A DNA stretch of 41,312 bases from Lysobacteraceae bacterium NML93-0793 (GTDB taxonomy: Bacteria > Pseudomonadota > Gammaproteobacteria > Xanthomonadales > Xanthomonadaceae): positions 1 through 41,312 of the forward strand of contig NTJG01000023.1 in the NCBI GenBank assembly GCA_002324875.1. The letters are read 5' to 3'. The position numbers and the translations under genes were made by a program. Shown piece by piece: positions 16,577 through 25,856 of the stretch; within the stretch, counting starts at the first letter, position 1; each line of letters begins with the position of its first letter. The notes under the pieces are model-generated. The model was not told the DNA's origin and did not search any database. It worked only from the letters and a program-made list of their open reading frames with translations.

Positions 16577-16957
16577 ATGTCGCCCTCCCATCGCCAGCAA
16601 CAGCAACTGAGTCCCAACTCCCGCGGACAGCGCCAGGTCGACAGCGACGAGGCCCTCGCGGCGCGGTTCCAGGACGGCCTGCTCGAGGCGCCGTACTACT
16701 CCGTGGGCCGGCTCTGGGACGATTACCTGCCGGCGTACCGGTTCGGTCAGCGCAGCCAGCGTCGGCATTCGGGCTTGCGATTCGAGGATGTCGAATCCCA
16801 GCTCGAGCGCGAATGGGCGACCGCGCGCGGCCAGTCCCGACTGGGCTGGGTGGAAGCACGTGGCGCGGTCGAGGACGCATGGACCCGCTCCGAACTCGGC
16901 CAGACCTTCCAGGCCTCGGACCAGCACGAGGCGGAATCCGCCGGCGATCGCAGCTGA
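16577..16957 (+). CDS. Conserved-looking hypothetical protein
   Basis: 126 residues: [20 protein letters not shown], then [36 protein letters not shown] and [27 protein letters not shown]. It is hydrophilic with many aromatic residues and no signal or membrane segment. The composition, unlike that of chance GC-rich frames, supports a real cytoplasmic gene. The frame opens earlier (to 16478), but the preceding residues look random, and ATG 16577 follows a weak GCAGGA. It lies 55 bp before folE on the same strand and may be co-transcribed. I do not recognise a family; possible kin are small stress-type proteins of xanthomonads. Confidence 0.6.
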   Translation: MSPSHRQQQQLSPNSRGQRQVDSDEALAARFQDGLLEAPYYSVGRLWDDYLPAYRFGQRSQRRHSGLRFEDVESQLEREWATARGQSRLGWVEARGAVEDAWTRSELGQTFQASDQHEAESAGDRS

Positions 16958-17012
16958 ATGCCCGGCCGGCCGGCGCGTTACCATAGCGCCCCCCTCGGCC
17001 GTGAGCAGTCCC

Positions 17013-17621
17013 ATGCGCGATTCCAACGACGACGCCCGCCACGGTGTGAGCCGCGCCGATGCGGAGTCTGCCGTGCGCACACTGCTGCGGTGGGCCGGCG
17101 AGGATCCCCAACGCGAGGGCCTGCTGGACACGCCGCGACGCGTGGCCGAGGCCTACGGCGAGTGGTTCGGCGGCTATGCGATCGATCCCGATGCGTATCT
17201 CGCGCGTACGTTCGAGGAGGTCGAGGGCTACGACGAGATGATCGTGCTGCGCGACATCGAGTACGAAAGCCATTGCGAGCACCACATGGCGCCGATCATC
17301 GGCCGGGTACACGTCGGCTATCTGCCCGCCGGCCGCGTGGTGGGCATCAGCAAGCTCGCGCGCGTGGTCGAGGCCTACGCCAAGCGCTTCCAGGTGCAGG
17401 AGAAAATGACCGCGCAGATCGCCGGCTGTATCCAGCGCGCGCTGGCGCCGCTGGGCGTCGGCGTCGTCGTCGAGGGTGCGCATGAGTGCATGACCACCCG
17501 CGGCGTACACAAGCGCGGCGTGAGCATGGTGACCTCGCGCATGCTCGGCAGCTTCCGCGACGATGCGCGCACCCGCGCCGAGTTCCTGCGCTTCGTGGAG
17601 TCCGGCGCGCCGCGGCGCTGA
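17013..17621 (+). CDS. folE: GTP cyclohydrolase I
   Basis: 202 residues. It converts GTP to 7,8-dihydroneopterin triphosphate, the first step of tetrahydrofolate (and pterin) synthesis. Zinc ligands are present: Cys88 and His91 in [20 protein letters not shown], and Cys159 in [33 protein letters not shown] is the conserved helix after the core. Length and motifs fit the type IA enzyme, a homodecamer. The start at ATG 17013 gives [18 protein letters not shown]; the longer upstream frame runs through the preceding gene and lacks similarity. The stop is 2 bp from the stop of the convergent TSUP transporter gene. Confidence 0.95.
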   Translation: MRDSNDDARHGVSRADAESAVRTLLRWAGEDPQREGLLDTPRRVAEAYGEWFGGYAIDPDAYLARTFEEVEGYDEMIVLRDIEYESHCEHHMAPIIGRVHVGYLPAGRVVGISKLARVVEAYAKRFQVQEKMTAQIAGCIQRALAPLGVGVVVEGAHECMTTRGVHKRGVSMVTSRMLGSFRDDARTRAEFLRFVESGAPRR

Positions 17622-17623
17622 GT

Positions 17624-18397
17624 TCAACCGGCGACGGTGTCCCAGGCCATCTTCGCGATCAGCACGACCACCAGCAGCACGAACAGCCTGCGGATCACCG
17701 GCGTGCCACCGCGCAAGGCCAGGCGCGTACCGGCGAAGGCGCCGCCGACATTGGCCAGCGCCATCGGCACCGCGAACGCCAGCAGCACGTGGCCGGACGG
17801 CACGAAAAACGACAGCGCAGCCAGATTGGTCGCGATGTTGACGATCTTCGACGCCGCGCTGGCGCGCAGAAAGTCGAGTCCGAAGAAGCGGATGAACAGG
17901 AAGATCAGGAAACTGCCGGTGCCCGGCCCGAACAGGCCGTCGTAGAAGCCGATCGCCGCGCCCATCACCAGTGCCAGCGCGAGTTCGCGCCGGCCCACGG
18001 ACCGTGGCCGGTGCAGGGCGCCGAAGTCCTTCTTGACGAGCGTGTAGACCAGCATCGCGACCAGCAGCACGAGGATCAGCGGCCGCACCGCATCCCGCGG
18101 CAGCAGGCTGACCGCCGTCGCGCCGACGAAGGCGAAGACGAAGGCCGTGGCCGCGGCGAACAGCACCGGCGCCCACGGGAAGCGCACGTTGCGGGCGTAG
18201 CGCCAGCCGGCAGCCATCGTGCCGAACACCGCGCTGAACTTGTTGGTGCCCAGCAACGCGGCCGGCGCCTGCTGCGGCAGCGCGGTGAACAGGCCGGGCA
18301 ACTGGACCAGTCCGCCACCGCCGACCGCGGCATCGACCAGACCGGCCATGAACGCGATGCAGACCAGCCAGACCAGTTCGGGAAACAACGCGTCCAC
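17624..18397 (-). CDS. TSUP (TauE/SafE) family membrane permease
   Basis: About 257 residues with 7-8 hydrophobic helices. TSUP/TauE signatures: [20 protein letters not shown] near the N-terminus and the related [20 protein letters not shown] in the second half, followed by [14 protein letters not shown]. The family exports or imports small sulfonates, sulfite or similar anions; the substrate here is unknown. No ATG lies near the conserved start, so GTG 18397 ([13 protein letters not shown]) is the best candidate; the upstream residues are Arg/Cys-rich noise. It faces folE with a 2-bp gap and is divergent from argS. Confidence 0.85.
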   Translation of the reverse strand: MDALFPELVWLVCIAFMAGLVDAAVGGGGLVQLPGLFTALPQQAPAALLGTNKFSAVFGTMAAGWRYARNVRFPWAPVLFAAATAFVFAFVGATAVSLLPRDAVRPLILVLLVAMLVYTLVKKDFGALHRPRSVGRRELALALVMGAAIGFYDGLFGPGTGSFLIFLFIRFFGLDFLRASAASKIVNIATNLAALSFFVPSGHVLLAFAVPMALANVGGAFAGTRLALRGGTPVIRRLFVLLVVVLIAKMAWDTVAG

Positions 18398-18470
18398 GGC
18401 GGGCGCCGACGAAAGGGGGCGGCAAGCATACCGGCGGCACGCGCGCCCGGAGCCCGCGCAGCGCCTCGCG

Positions 18471-18476
18471 TACAAT
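18471..18476 (+). promoter_or_regulatory. Candidate -10 element of argS
   Basis: TACAAT, one base from the consensus TATAAT, lies 32 bp before the GTG start of argS. No recognisable -35 hexamer is found at 16-18 bp upstream, which is common in GC-rich xanthomonad promoters. Confidence 0.45.
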
Positions 18477-18507
18477 GTGGGGCCGTGATCTGCGACACCG
18501 CCCACCC

Positions 18508-20208
18508 GTGAATGCCCCGCTCCGCGACCTGATCGAATCGCTCGTCGGCCAGGCCATCGCCCGCCTCCGCGACCAGGGCACGCTGCCCGCCGACCTCGCC
18601 ACGCCTGCCTTCGTCGTCGAACGGCCCAAGGATCGCAGCCATGGTGATTTTTCGACCAATGCCGCGATGCTGCTGGCCAAACCGGCGAAATCGAATCCGC
18701 GCGCGCTGGCCCAGGCGCTGATGGACGCCTTGCCAGCCAGCGATGCGGTGGCCCAGGTCGAAATCGCCGGTCCCGGCTTTCTGAATTTCCGTCTCTCGCC
18801 GACCGCCTGGAGCGCGCAGCTGCTCGCCGTGCACACGCAGGGCGACAGCTACGGCCGCAACGAGAGCGGCGGCGCGCACACCGCCGGCATCGAGTACGTC
18901 TCGGCCAATCCGACCGGGCCGCTGCACGTCGGCCACGGCCGCGCGGCGGTGATCGGCGACTGCATCGCGCGCGTGCTCGATGCCAACGGCTGGAACGTCA
19001 AGCGCGAGTACTACTACAACGACGCCGGCGTGCAGATCGAGAACCTCGCCCGCTCCACCCAGGCGCGCGCCAAGGGCCTGGCACCGGGCGATGCCGACTG
19101 GCCGGCCGATGCCTACAACGGCGACTACATCGCCGAGGTCGCGCGCGCGTATCTGGACGGCGCGACGGTCGAGGTCGAGGGCCAGGTGGTCACCGGCCGC
19201 CCGGACCCCGACGATCTCGACGCGATCCGCCGCTTCGCCGTCGCCTGGTTGCGCCGCGAGCAGAATGCCGACCTCGCCGCGTTCGGCGTCGGTTTCGACG
19301 TGTACTTCCTCGAGTCGTCGCTGTATGCCGACGGCAAGGTGGAAGAAACCGTGCGCGAACTCGTCGCCCACGGCCACACCTACGAGGACGGCGGCGCGCT
19401 GTGGCTGCGCAGCACCGATTTCGGTGACGACAAGGACCGCGTGATGCGGAAGTCCGACGGCACCTACACCTACTTCGTACCGGACGTGGCCTATCACCTG
19501 TCGAAGTGGCAGCGCGGCTACACCCGTGCGATCACCGAGCTCGGCGCCGATCACCACGGCTCGCTGGCGCGGGTGAAGGCCGGCCTGCAGGCGCTGGACG
19601 CGGGCATTCCGCAGGGCTGGCCGGAATACGTGCTGCACCAGATGGTCACGGTGATGCGCGGCGGCGAGGAAGTGAAGCTCAGCAAGCGCGCCGGCAGCTA
19701 CCTCACGCTGCGCGATCTGATCGACGAGGCAGGCCGCGATGCGACGCGCTGGTTCCTGGTGGCGCGCAAGCCCGACTCGCAGCTGGTGTTCGACATCGAT
19801 CTGGCGCGCAGCCAGTCGCTCGACAATCCGGTGTACTACGTGCAGCTCTCGCACGCGCGCATCTGCGGCCTGCTGCGCCAGATGGCCGAGCGCGGGCTGA
19901 CGTTCGATCTGCAGAACGGCCTGGCCCAGCCGCTGGATCTGGACGATGCGGCGCTGCGCGACGTGCTGATCGATCTTTCGCGCTGGCCCGAGATCGTGGC
20001 CGCGGCCGGCACCCAGCTCGAGCCGCACCTGATCGCGACCTATCTGCTGGAACTCGCCCAGGTGTTCCAGACCTACTACAACGATCACCAGTTCCTGGTC
20101 GACGATGCGGCAGTGCGCGATGCGCGCCTGGCGCTGGCCACGGCCGTCCGCCAGGTGCTGTGCAACGGTCTGGCGCTGCTCGGCGTGCAGGCCCCGGAGG
20201 CGATGTAA
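18508..20208 (+). CDS. argS: Arginyl-tRNA synthetase
   Basis: 566-residue class I aminoacyl-tRNA synthetase charging tRNA-Arg. The N-terminal arginyl-specific domain occupies about 1-110 ([23 protein letters not shown]). The HIGH signature is HVGH at 140-143 ([15 protein letters not shown]). The KMSKS equivalent is KLSKR (390-394, [18 protein letters not shown]). The C-terminal anticodon-binding helices end in [20 protein letters not shown] 18508 is the only suitable start after the promoter; the upstream frame is short and non-homologous. The stop overlaps the next gene's ATG (TAATG), so argS and the SPOR gene form an operon. Confidence 0.96.
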   Translation: MNAPLRDLIESLVGQAIARLRDQGTLPADLATPAFVVERPKDRSHGDFSTNAAMLLAKPAKSNPRALAQALMDALPASDAVAQVEIAGPGFLNFRLSPTAWSAQLLAVHTQGDSYGRNESGGAHTAGIEYVSANPTGPLHVGHGRAAVIGDCIARVLDANGWNVKREYYYNDAGVQIENLARSTQARAKGLAPGDADWPADAYNGDYIAEVARAYLDGATVEVEGQVVTGRPDPDDLDAIRRFAVAWLRREQNADLAAFGVGFDVYFLESSLYADGKVEETVRELVAHGHTYEDGGALWLRSTDFGDDKDRVMRKSDGTYTYFVPDVAYHLSKWQRGYTRAITELGADHHGSLARVKAGLQALDAGIPQGWPEYVLHQMVTVMRGGEEVKLSKRAGSYLTLRDLIDEAGRDATRWFLVARKPDSQLVFDIDLARSQSLDNPVYYVQLSHARICGLLRQMAERGLTFDLQNGLAQPLDLDDAALRDVLIDLSRWPEIVAAAGTQLEPHLIATYLLELAQVFQTYYNDHQFLVDDAAVRDARLALATAVRQVLCNGLALLGVQAPEAM

Positions 20209-20990
20209 TGGCGGCACGACGCAGCAAGTCACAGGCACGGCGCAACGGTGGCGGCTCCGATGGGCTGCCCGGCTGGGCGTGGATGATCATCGGCGTGGTG
20301 CTCGCGCTGGGCGTGGTGCTCGCCTTGCCCCGGCTGTTCAAGCGGGACGCCGAGGACGGCTTCTTCCGGCCGCGACCCAATCCCGATGCACAGCCCGCCG
20401 TCGCCACGTCGGACGATGCGGATCCGCCCGCACCGGTGTCCGAGCCGCGGCCCGCGCCCGCCGGCCAGGCCCCCGCGTCCCGTTCGACGGACTACGACTT
20501 CTACACGATGCTGCCGGACCAGGAAGTGCCGATGACCGACGCCGAGCTGGCGGCCAGCGCGCGCGCCGAAGCCGAGCGCCAGCGTCAAGCCGAAGCGGCG
20601 CAGCAGGCGCTGCAGGCACGTCATCCCGACGCGGCCGATCTGGCCGGTGGTCCCACCGGACCGACACCGCTGCGCGAGGATCGCCCGGCACCGAGCCGCA
20701 CGCCCGAAGCCGCGCCGGCCACGGCTGCGCGCACCGCCCCGGCTGCCGCGGCGGCTGACGCCCGCTATCTGCTGCAGGCCGGCTCGTTCAGCGCCTCGGG
20801 CGATGCCGAAGCCTTGAAGGCGCGCATCGCGCTGCTCGGCCTCAGCGCGCGGGTCGAATCCGGTGAAGCCGGTGGACGCACCGTCTACCGCGTGCGCATG
20901 GGGCCGTACTCGAGCGCGACCGAACTCGCCGAAGCCAAGCAGACGCTCGGCAACGGCGGCTTGCCGGCCTTGGCGATCAAGGCGCAGTAA
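20208..20990 (+). CDS. SPOR domain membrane protein
   Basis: 260 residues. A basic cytoplasmic tail ([15 protein letters not shown]), one transmembrane helix (about 22-42, WAWMIIGVVLALGVVLAL), a long Ala/Pro/Glu linker with an R-Q-A-E-A coiled segment, and a C-terminal SPOR domain (about 185-258: ARYLLQAGSFSASGDAEALKARIALLGLSARVE ... YRVRMGPYSS). SPOR domains bind glycan strands lacking stem peptides at the division septum, so this FtsN-like topology suggests a cell-division or envelope protein. It is not a clear FtsN orthologue. Its ATG overlaps the argS stop by 1 nt, so it is translationally coupled to argS, an arrangement that also occurs in other gammaproteobacteria. Confidence 0.88.
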   Translation: MAARRSKSQARRNGGGSDGLPGWAWMIIGVVLALGVVLALPRLFKRDAEDGFFRPRPNPDAQPAVATSDDADPPAPVSEPRPAPAGQAPASRSTDYDFYTMLPDQEVPMTDAELAASARAEAERQRQAEAAQQALQARHPDAADLAGGPTGPTPLREDRPAPSRTPEAAPATAARTAPAAAAADARYLLQAGSFSASGDAEALKARIALLGLSARVESGEAGGRTVYRVRMGPYSSATELAEAKQTLGNGGLPALAIKAQ

Positions 20991-21190
20991 GCCACCCGCC
21001 GGACCGGTCGTCGCCGGTCTTCGCGAAGCGGCGCGACGCGCTCGCGTCCGATCCCGGGGCACGCCGCCCTGAATGGCGCGCGTCACGCGGCGCCGGGCGG
21101 ACGACCGCACGGATCCGTGCGGCCCGTCCCAGTGCGGTCGCAGCCCGCGCGATGCCGCCGCGGAGAATGGAGGGCCAAGGGAGACATGCC

Positions 21191-21562
21191 ATGGCCATCG
21201 AAGCTGCACTCGTGAAACCCGTCGTCGACGTCCTGCTGGCGCTGTTCCAGCAGGGCAGCGAGCTCAAGCTCAAGAGCAACGCGCAGGCTGCGCTGCGTGA
21301 GGCGATCCGCGAACTGCTGCAGGCCAATCCCGACGAGAACCGGGCCGCGGCCCGGATCGCGGTCGCGCGCGCGGCCGGCATCCTCTCCGAGGACGTGGTG
21401 CTGGCCGAAGACATGCTGCAGAAGCACCGGGCGACCAAGGCGCGCACGCGTGGCAAGTCGACCACCGGCCGACGCCGCGCACGGAGCGACCCCGGCGAGG
21501 CCGACATTCCGGCGCGCAGGCCGGGAGCGAAATCCCCGGCCGGCACCCCGACCTCACATTGA
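21191..21562 (+). CDS. Small hypothetical protein with basic tail
   Basis: 123 residues. The N-terminal half (MAIEAALVKPVVDVLLALFQ through LLQANPDENRAAARIAVARAAG, ILSEDVVLAEDMLQKHRATK) reads as amphipathic helices. The C-terminal 40 residues are Arg/Lys/Pro/Gly-rich (TRGKSTTGRRRARSDPGEAD). No signal or membrane helix. GGGAG at 21179-21183 supports ATG 21191; an in-frame ATG further upstream lacks this. A helical body with a disordered basic tail could bind nucleic acid, but this is inference. I do not recognise a family. It stands between the SPOR gene and the broken methyltransferase gene, on the same strand. Confidence 0.6.
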   Translation: MAIEAALVKPVVDVLLALFQQGSELKLKSNAQAALREAIRELLQANPDENRAAARIAVARAAGILSEDVVLAEDMLQKHRATKARTRGKSTTGRRRARSDPGEADIPARRPGAKSPAGTPTSH

Positions 21563-21602
21563 GCCTGCAAGGCTGGTGCTCCCCGTGTTCCGGAGCTCGT
21601 CC

Positions 21603-22164
21603 ATGACCGGCGTCCTCGTGTTCGCGGCGTTGAGCGCGCTGTGGTGCCTGAGCGAACTGTGGATCGGTCTGCGCCACCGGGCGGCCGATCGCAGCCGCGA
21701 CGACGGCACGCTGGTGCGGCGGGTGCTCGTGGTCGGCGGCGGCATGGTCGTCGCGATGCTGGTGTCGATCTGGCTGCCGGGGCGGCTGCCCCCTGCGTGG
21801 CAGCCGACGCTGCTGTGGGGCGGATGCGCGCTGATGCTCGCCGGCATGTTGCTGCGCGCGTGGTCGATCCGCGTGCTGGCCGGCTTCTTCACCGTCGACG
21901 TGACCATTGCGGCCGATCACCGGCTGATCCGCAGCGGGCGGTTCCGACGGGTGCGGCACCCGTCCTACACGGGGCTGCTGCTGACGGTCCTGGGGCTTTC
22001 TGTGTGCGCTCGGCAGCTGGCTGGCGCCGCTGGTCGTCGCGGTCCCGCTGTGGCGGGCCGTTCGCCGGCGCATCCACGTAAAGGAACGCGCATTGAACGC
22101 CGCGTTCCCGGTCGAGTATCCGGCCTATGCGCGCGCGACGCGGCGTCTGCTGCCGGGCCTGTGA
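21603..22164 (+). pseudogene. Isoprenylcysteine carboxyl methyltransferase-like gene with a one-base frameshift
   Basis: The frame from ATG 21603 encodes a multi-helix membrane protein with the ICMT-family motif RRVRHPSYTGLLLTVLGL, then at about 21997-22003 turns into Arg/Gly/Ala-rich noise ending at 22208. In the +2 frame the expected C-terminus appears: GSWLAPLVVAVPLWRAV, IHVKERALNAAFPVEYPAYA, RATRRLLPGL and TGA at 22162-22164. Removing one T from the TTT at 21997-21999 joins both parts into a 186-residue protein (LGLLCALGSWLAP), the usual family length. The conserved second half binds S-adenosylmethionine. GGAG precedes the start. Either the gene is recently inactivated or the base is a sequencing error. 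Confidence 0.8.
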
Positions 22165-22257
22165 TGACGTCGCCTCGGGGCGTCGTGGCCGACCGACGCG
22201 CGCCGTGACACCGTGGCCAGGCGTTAAGCTGTCCCCCCCCGCGCACAACCCCTTCGC

Positions 22258-23025
22258 ATGACCACGCCCTCGCCTCTGACCGATGCCGAGCTCGACCGGC
22301 TCGATGTCCTGCTCGACCGCTGCACCGATCCCGAGACCGGGCTGGGCAACCTGGAGATGCTCGACGGCTTCCTGTCCGCGCTGGCGGTCGGCCCGGTCGA
22401 GGTCGAGCTGCCGACGGTGTTTCCGGCGATCTGGGGCAGCGGCGAGGTCGCGCGTCGTGACGAGCGCCAGACCCGCGAAGCCGAAGCCCTGATCGCGCGA
22501 CTGGCGGCCGAGGTCGAACAGCGCATCCGTCACGATCCCGCGGAGGCGGGTGACCGCGACGCATTGATGCCCCTGCTCGGTCTGCCGCCCGAGCCGGAAG
22601 ACGGCGATGCGCGCACCGACGCGGCCGATGCACTCGACGGCATTCCCGCCGATTTTCCGTTCGCGGCCGCCTGGGCCGCCGGTTTCCTGCGCGGCGCCGC
22701 GCGATTCGAAGACGCGTGGACGACGTGGATGGACGACCATCCGGCCATCGACAACGATCTGGGCGTGATCACACGGCTGGCGATCGTCGATGCCGCCCAG
22801 CTCGACGCGGCGGAGATGTCGGCCGAGGACATGCTGACGCTCGACGAGCGCTTCGATCTGACCTACGACCTGCCCGACATGCTCTACGACATGTATCTGC
22901 AGCGTCTGCACGATCGCCGTCCGGCGCCGGCCAGGCGGGCCGATGTGCCCGGCCGCAACGATCCCTGCAGCTGCGGCAGCGGGAAGAAGTACAAGAAGTG
23001 TTGCGCGGACGCCGCGTCCGCATAA
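22258..23025 (+). CDS. UPF0149/YecA family protein with C-terminal SEC-C motif
   Basis: 255 residues. The N-terminal domain (about 5-195) is acidic and helical with the UPF0149 signature LGNLEMLDGFLSALAVGP near residues 28-45, and AAWAAGFLRGA in the second half. The C-terminus carries a SEC-C zinc-binding motif, GRNDPCSCGSGKKYKKCCAD, with Cys-x-Cys and paired Cys ligands, as found at the end of SecA and of many UPF0149 proteins. The function of the family is unknown; the SEC-C element can bind zinc and contact the ribosome or SecB in other proteins. The ATG at 22258 directly precedes the domain start. It is followed by a YdfG-like SDR on the same strand. Confidence 0.9.
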   Translation: MTTPSPLTDAELDRLDVLLDRCTDPETGLGNLEMLDGFLSALAVGPVEVELPTVFPAIWGSGEVARRDERQTREAEALIARLAAEVEQRIRHDPAEAGDRDALMPLLGLPPEPEDGDARTDAADALDGIPADFPFAAAWAAGFLRGAARFEDAWTTWMDDHPAIDNDLGVITRLAIVDAAQLDAAEMSAEDMLTLDERFDLTYDLPDMLYDMYLQRLHDRRPAPARRADVPGRNDPCSCGSGKKYKKCCADAASA

Positions 23026-23113
23026 GGTCGCCGCGCGGACACGCCGCGTCCTTTCCGTTCCCCATCCGAGCGCGCGCCGCACGTCGGTGCGCATCGCGCC
23101 CAGGAGAGCCTGC

Positions 23114-23866
23114 ATGACCCGCACCATCCTCGTCACCGGCGGCACCTCCGGTTTCGGCGCCGCCGCCGTCACGCGCTTTCTCGCCGGTGGCTGGCGCGTG
23201 ATCGCGACCGGCCGCCGCGCCGAACGTCTGCAGGCGCTGGTCGACGCGCACGGCAGCGAGCGTCTGCACACCTGCGCGTTCGACATCCGCGACGAAGGCG
23301 CGATGCATGCCGCGCTCGATGCGCTGCCGGCGGAGTTCCGCGCCATCGACGTGCTGGTCAACAACGCCGGCCTGGCGCTCGGCACCGCGCCGGCGCAGCG
23401 CGCGGATCTGGCGCAGTGGCGGCAGATGATCGACACCAATGTCACCGCCCTGGTCACGCTGACCCATGCACTGCTGCCGACGCTGATCGAACGCCGCGGC
23501 GCGATCCTCAACGTCAGTTCGATCGCCGGCAGCTATCCCTATCCCGGCGGCAACACCTACGGCGGCACCAAGGCCTTCGTCACCCAGTTCTCGCTGGGCC
23601 TGCGCAGTGATCTGCACGGCACCGGCGTGCGCGTGACCTCGATCGAGCCGGGCCTGGCCGAAACCGAGTTCACCCTGGTGCGCACCGGCGGCGACCAGAG
23701 CGCGTCCGACACGCTCTATGTCGGCAGCCAGCCGATCGTCGCCGACGACATCGCCGAGACGCTGTGGTGGGTGGCCAACCTGCCGCCGCATCTCAACATC
23801 AACCGGCTCGAAGTGATGCCGGTCAGCCAGTCGTTCGCGGGCTTCCAGATCCACCGCGAGGGCTGA
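23114..23866 (+). CDS. NADP-dependent short-chain dehydrogenase, YdfG-like
   Basis: 250-residue classical SDR. Cofactor motif TGGTSGFG (8-15), an Arg-rich segment after strand 2 (ATGRRAERL) favouring NADP, NNAG (83-86), and the catalytic Ser136, Tyr149 and Lys153 (NVSSIAGSYPYPGGNTYGGTK). Residues such as EPGLAETEFTLVR and WWVANLPPHLNINRLEVMP match the YdfG group, which reduces malonic semialdehyde/3-hydroxy acids and oxidises L-allo-threonine or serine. The exact substrate is not decided by sequence. AGGAG lies 6 nt before ATG 23114. It probably shares a transcript with the UPF0149 gene 88 bp upstream. Confidence 0.9.
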   Translation: MTRTILVTGGTSGFGAAAVTRFLAGGWRVIATGRRAERLQALVDAHGSERLHTCAFDIRDEGAMHAALDALPAEFRAIDVLVNNAGLALGTAPAQRADLAQWRQMIDTNVTALVTLTHALLPTLIERRGAILNVSSIAGSYPYPGGNTYGGTKAFVTQFSLGLRSDLHGTGVRVTSIEPGLAETEFTLVRTGGDQSASDTLYVGSQPIVADDIAETLWWVANLPPHLNINRLEVMPVSQSFAGFQIHREG

Positions 23867-24226
23867 CCCGCACCGCCCCGTGTCTCCGCGGGGCAGTCGG
23901 GGATGCGTCTGCATGGACACGCGCTTCGCGCCGACCACGTCGATCGCGCGCATTCCGACATGCCCCGGCGCTGATCCGCAGCGCGGCGTCAGCGTCGTAT
24001 CGGCCACCGTCGCACGCGTGTTCTTCGCGCCGCAGCGCCATGCAGGGGCGGGTCACCCGCAAAACCCTTGGCCGAGCGCCGTGTCGCCCGGCATCGCAGT
24101 TCGCCCGACATCACGCGCACATCGGATTCCCGCGTTCGCCGGGATCACCGGGTCGATGTGCCGGGCGCGGCGCGCGTCACCCCGCGATGCGCGACGCCGG
24201 TACCCGGTCGCGCCTGCCGTATTCGC
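23867..24226. other. Non-coding gap with a degenerate dispersed palindrome
   Basis: This 360-bp convergent gap between the SDR and MBL-fold genes has no credible gene. Its open frames are Arg/Pro-rich noise. The middle holds a REP-like palindrome (24124-24149). GCGGGTCACCCGC near 24050 can also fold. No terminator with a T-run was found for either flanking gene. Confidence 0.55.
24124..24149. repeat. Degenerate REP-like intergenic palindrome
   Basis: The sequence around GATTCCCGCGTTCGCCGGGA has a TCCCG/CGGGA stem with a 7-nt loop. In one frame it reads RIPAFAGIT, the typical translation of the common proteobacterial intergenic repeat of ATTCCCGCTTTCGCGGGAAT type. This copy is diverged. Confidence 0.5.
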
Positions 24227-25183
24227 CTACTGCAGCGGCGCCCAGACGAACGTGCCGTCGCGACGCACGATCCGGCCCAGCCCGGGGTACGGAAAATGCG
24301 GCGAAGCAACGGTGACGCCGCTGTCCGCGATCCGCGCGAGCAGCGCCTCCCGGCTGGCCTCGGCGACCGGCGCGTCGCCATCGAATGCGATCGTCCATTG
24401 CGGGCGCTGCACCGAGACCGCGAAATGGTGCGCGGCGTCGCCGATGTAGAGCAGGCGCGCGTCGCCGTCGACGATCTCGAACGCGCTGTGGCCCGGCGTG
24501 TGGCCGTCGACCGCGACGGCGGTGACGCCGGGCACGATCTCTGCGCCCGGCGCGAACGCATCGACGCGCGGTGAGATCGCCGCGACCAGCGCGGCATTCG
24601 CCGGCGCGGCCTGCACCGCCTGCCATTCCGGCGCCGACAGGTGCACGGTCGCGTTGGCGAACACCGCCTGGCCGGCGCCGTCGGTCAGACCGCCGACGTG
24701 GTCGGGATGCGCGTGGCTGATGAAGATGTCGGTGACCTGCGCCGGCTCGACACCCGCCGCACGCAGCGATGCGGGCAGGCGGCCGGCATCGGCGAAGTCG
24801 GCATCACCGGCGCCGGTGTCGAACAGCAGCACCCGGTCGCCGCTGCGCACCAGCATCGCCTGCACCGCCAGATGCACGGTGTCGGTCGGCTCGCCGGCCT
24901 GTGTCAGCACCGCATCGACCTCGGGCTTGGGGACGCCGACGGCGAGCGTCTTGCCGTCATTCGGCACCCTGATGTCGCCATCGCGCAGCACCGCGGCGTC
25001 CAGGCGGCCGATGGTGAACCGGTGCACGTCGGTGCTGGTGTCGGCAGGCGCGGTATCCGCGGTCGCCATCGGCGGCGGCGGTGCATCGACGGTGGCCGGC
25101 GGCGACGCAGGCTCGGCACAGCCCGCGAGCAGGGCCGCGAGGGCAATGGGCAGGACGGCACGGGTGGACGTGAAACGACGCAT
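24227..25183 (-). CDS. MBL-fold metallohydrolase lipoprotein
   Basis: 318 residues. A lipoprotein signal ends in LLAGC with Cys22, followed by a Pro/Ala/Thr-rich tether (25-50) and a metallo-beta-lactamase-fold domain. The metal motif HAHPDH is at 157-162 (IFISHAHPDHVGG), with later ligands in DGHTPGHSAFE and LYIGDAAHH. The layout resembles the AiiA/quorum-quenching and N-acyl-homoserine-lactonase-like or YtnP-like branch of the superfamily, but the substrate is not determined. The protein would face the periplasm or surface. AGGAG lies 7 nt before ATG 25183. It is convergent with the SDR gene and divergent from the EF-hand gene. Confidence 0.88.
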   Translation of the reverse strand: MRRFTSTRAVLPIALAALLAGCAEPASPPATVDAPPPPMATADTAPADTSTDVHRFTIGRLDAAVLRDGDIRVPNDGKTLAVGVPKPEVDAVLTQAGEPTDTVHLAVQAMLVRSGDRVLLFDTGAGDADFADAGRLPASLRAAGVEPAQVTDIFISHAHPDHVGGLTDGAGQAVFANATVHLSAPEWQAVQAAPANAALVAAISPRVDAFAPGAEIVPGVTAVAVDGHTPGHSAFEIVDGDARLLYIGDAAHHFAVSVQRPQWTIAFDGDAPVAEASREALLARIADSGVTVASPHFPYPGLGRIVRRDGTFVWAPLQ

Positions 25184-25400
25184 GGCGGATCTCCTGTCGA
25201 CGTGGAACGCGGCACGCCGCGTCAGCGCTGAAGCATAGACCCGACGTCGCGCCCGATTGCCGACACTCCCGGGCCGCTGCATGCCATCCGGACGCGAACA
25301 GATGACGCCGGATGCAGGAAATTCCCATACGACGACGCGCCCCTGCGGGCGCAGCGGCATTGCTAACGTGTCCCCATCCCAGAGGCAGGACGCCACCCAG

Positions 25401-25847
25401 ATGAAAGGACCCTACGTCGCGGCACTCGCGTTGCTGTTGCTGTCCGGCGCCGTGCATGCCCAGGGCAACGCACGCGGCGCGGCCCACGTCGCCAAGATGT
25501 TCCGCGAGAGCGATACCAACCGCGACGGTGTGATCACCCAGGCCGAAGCACGCGCAGCGGCCGCGCGCGAATTCCGCACGCACGACCTCGATGGCGATGG
25601 CCTGCTGAGCCACGCGGAAATCCGCAAGATGCAGCTCGATGCCGGCGCGTCCCAGCTGCCGCGTGCGCTCCAGACGACGGTCATCGACGCCGCATTCGCC
25701 TACTTCGACGTCGACGGCGACCGCCGGATCACGCCGGCGAATGTCCAGCACACCCAGGTCCAATTGCTGCTGCAGGCCGATTTCGACCAGGATGGCCAGG
25801 TGACGCTGCAGGAAGCACGCCAGCTGCACGGGCTCGGGGGGCCATGA
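25401..25847 (+). CDS. Secreted EF-hand calcium-binding protein
   Basis: 148 residues. Signal peptide MKGPYVAALALLLLSGAVHA, then four EF-hand-like loops: DTNRDGVITQAE, DLDGDGLLSHAE, DVDGDRRITPAN and DFDQDGQVTLQE. The first, second and fourth have the canonical D-x-[DN]-x-D-G-x-[ILV]-x-x-x-E arrangement. In the third the Gly at position 6 is Arg and the last Glu is Asn, so its calcium binding is doubtful. Bacterial EF-hand proteins of this kind are periplasmic or surface calcium sensors or buffers; no partner is evident. ATG 25401 starts the signal peptide. It faces speA with a 9-bp gap. Confidence 0.88.
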   Translation: MKGPYVAALALLLLSGAVHAQGNARGAAHVAKMFRESDTNRDGVITQAEARAAAAREFRTHDLDGDGLLSHAEIRKMQLDAGASQLPRALQTTVIDAAFAYFDVDGDRRITPANVQHTQVQLLLQADFDQDGQVTLQEARQLHGLGGP

Positions 25848-25856
25848 CGCCGCGCG

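Noticed and set aside
16530..18836. A very long minus-strand open frame (about 770 codons) across folE and the TSUP gene
   Set aside because: It spans two recognised genes, with Arg/Pro-rich low-complexity composition and no motif.
18076..20238. A long minus-strand frame opposite argS
   Set aside because: It is the antisense of a clear arginyl-tRNA synthetase gene and lacks protein-like segments.
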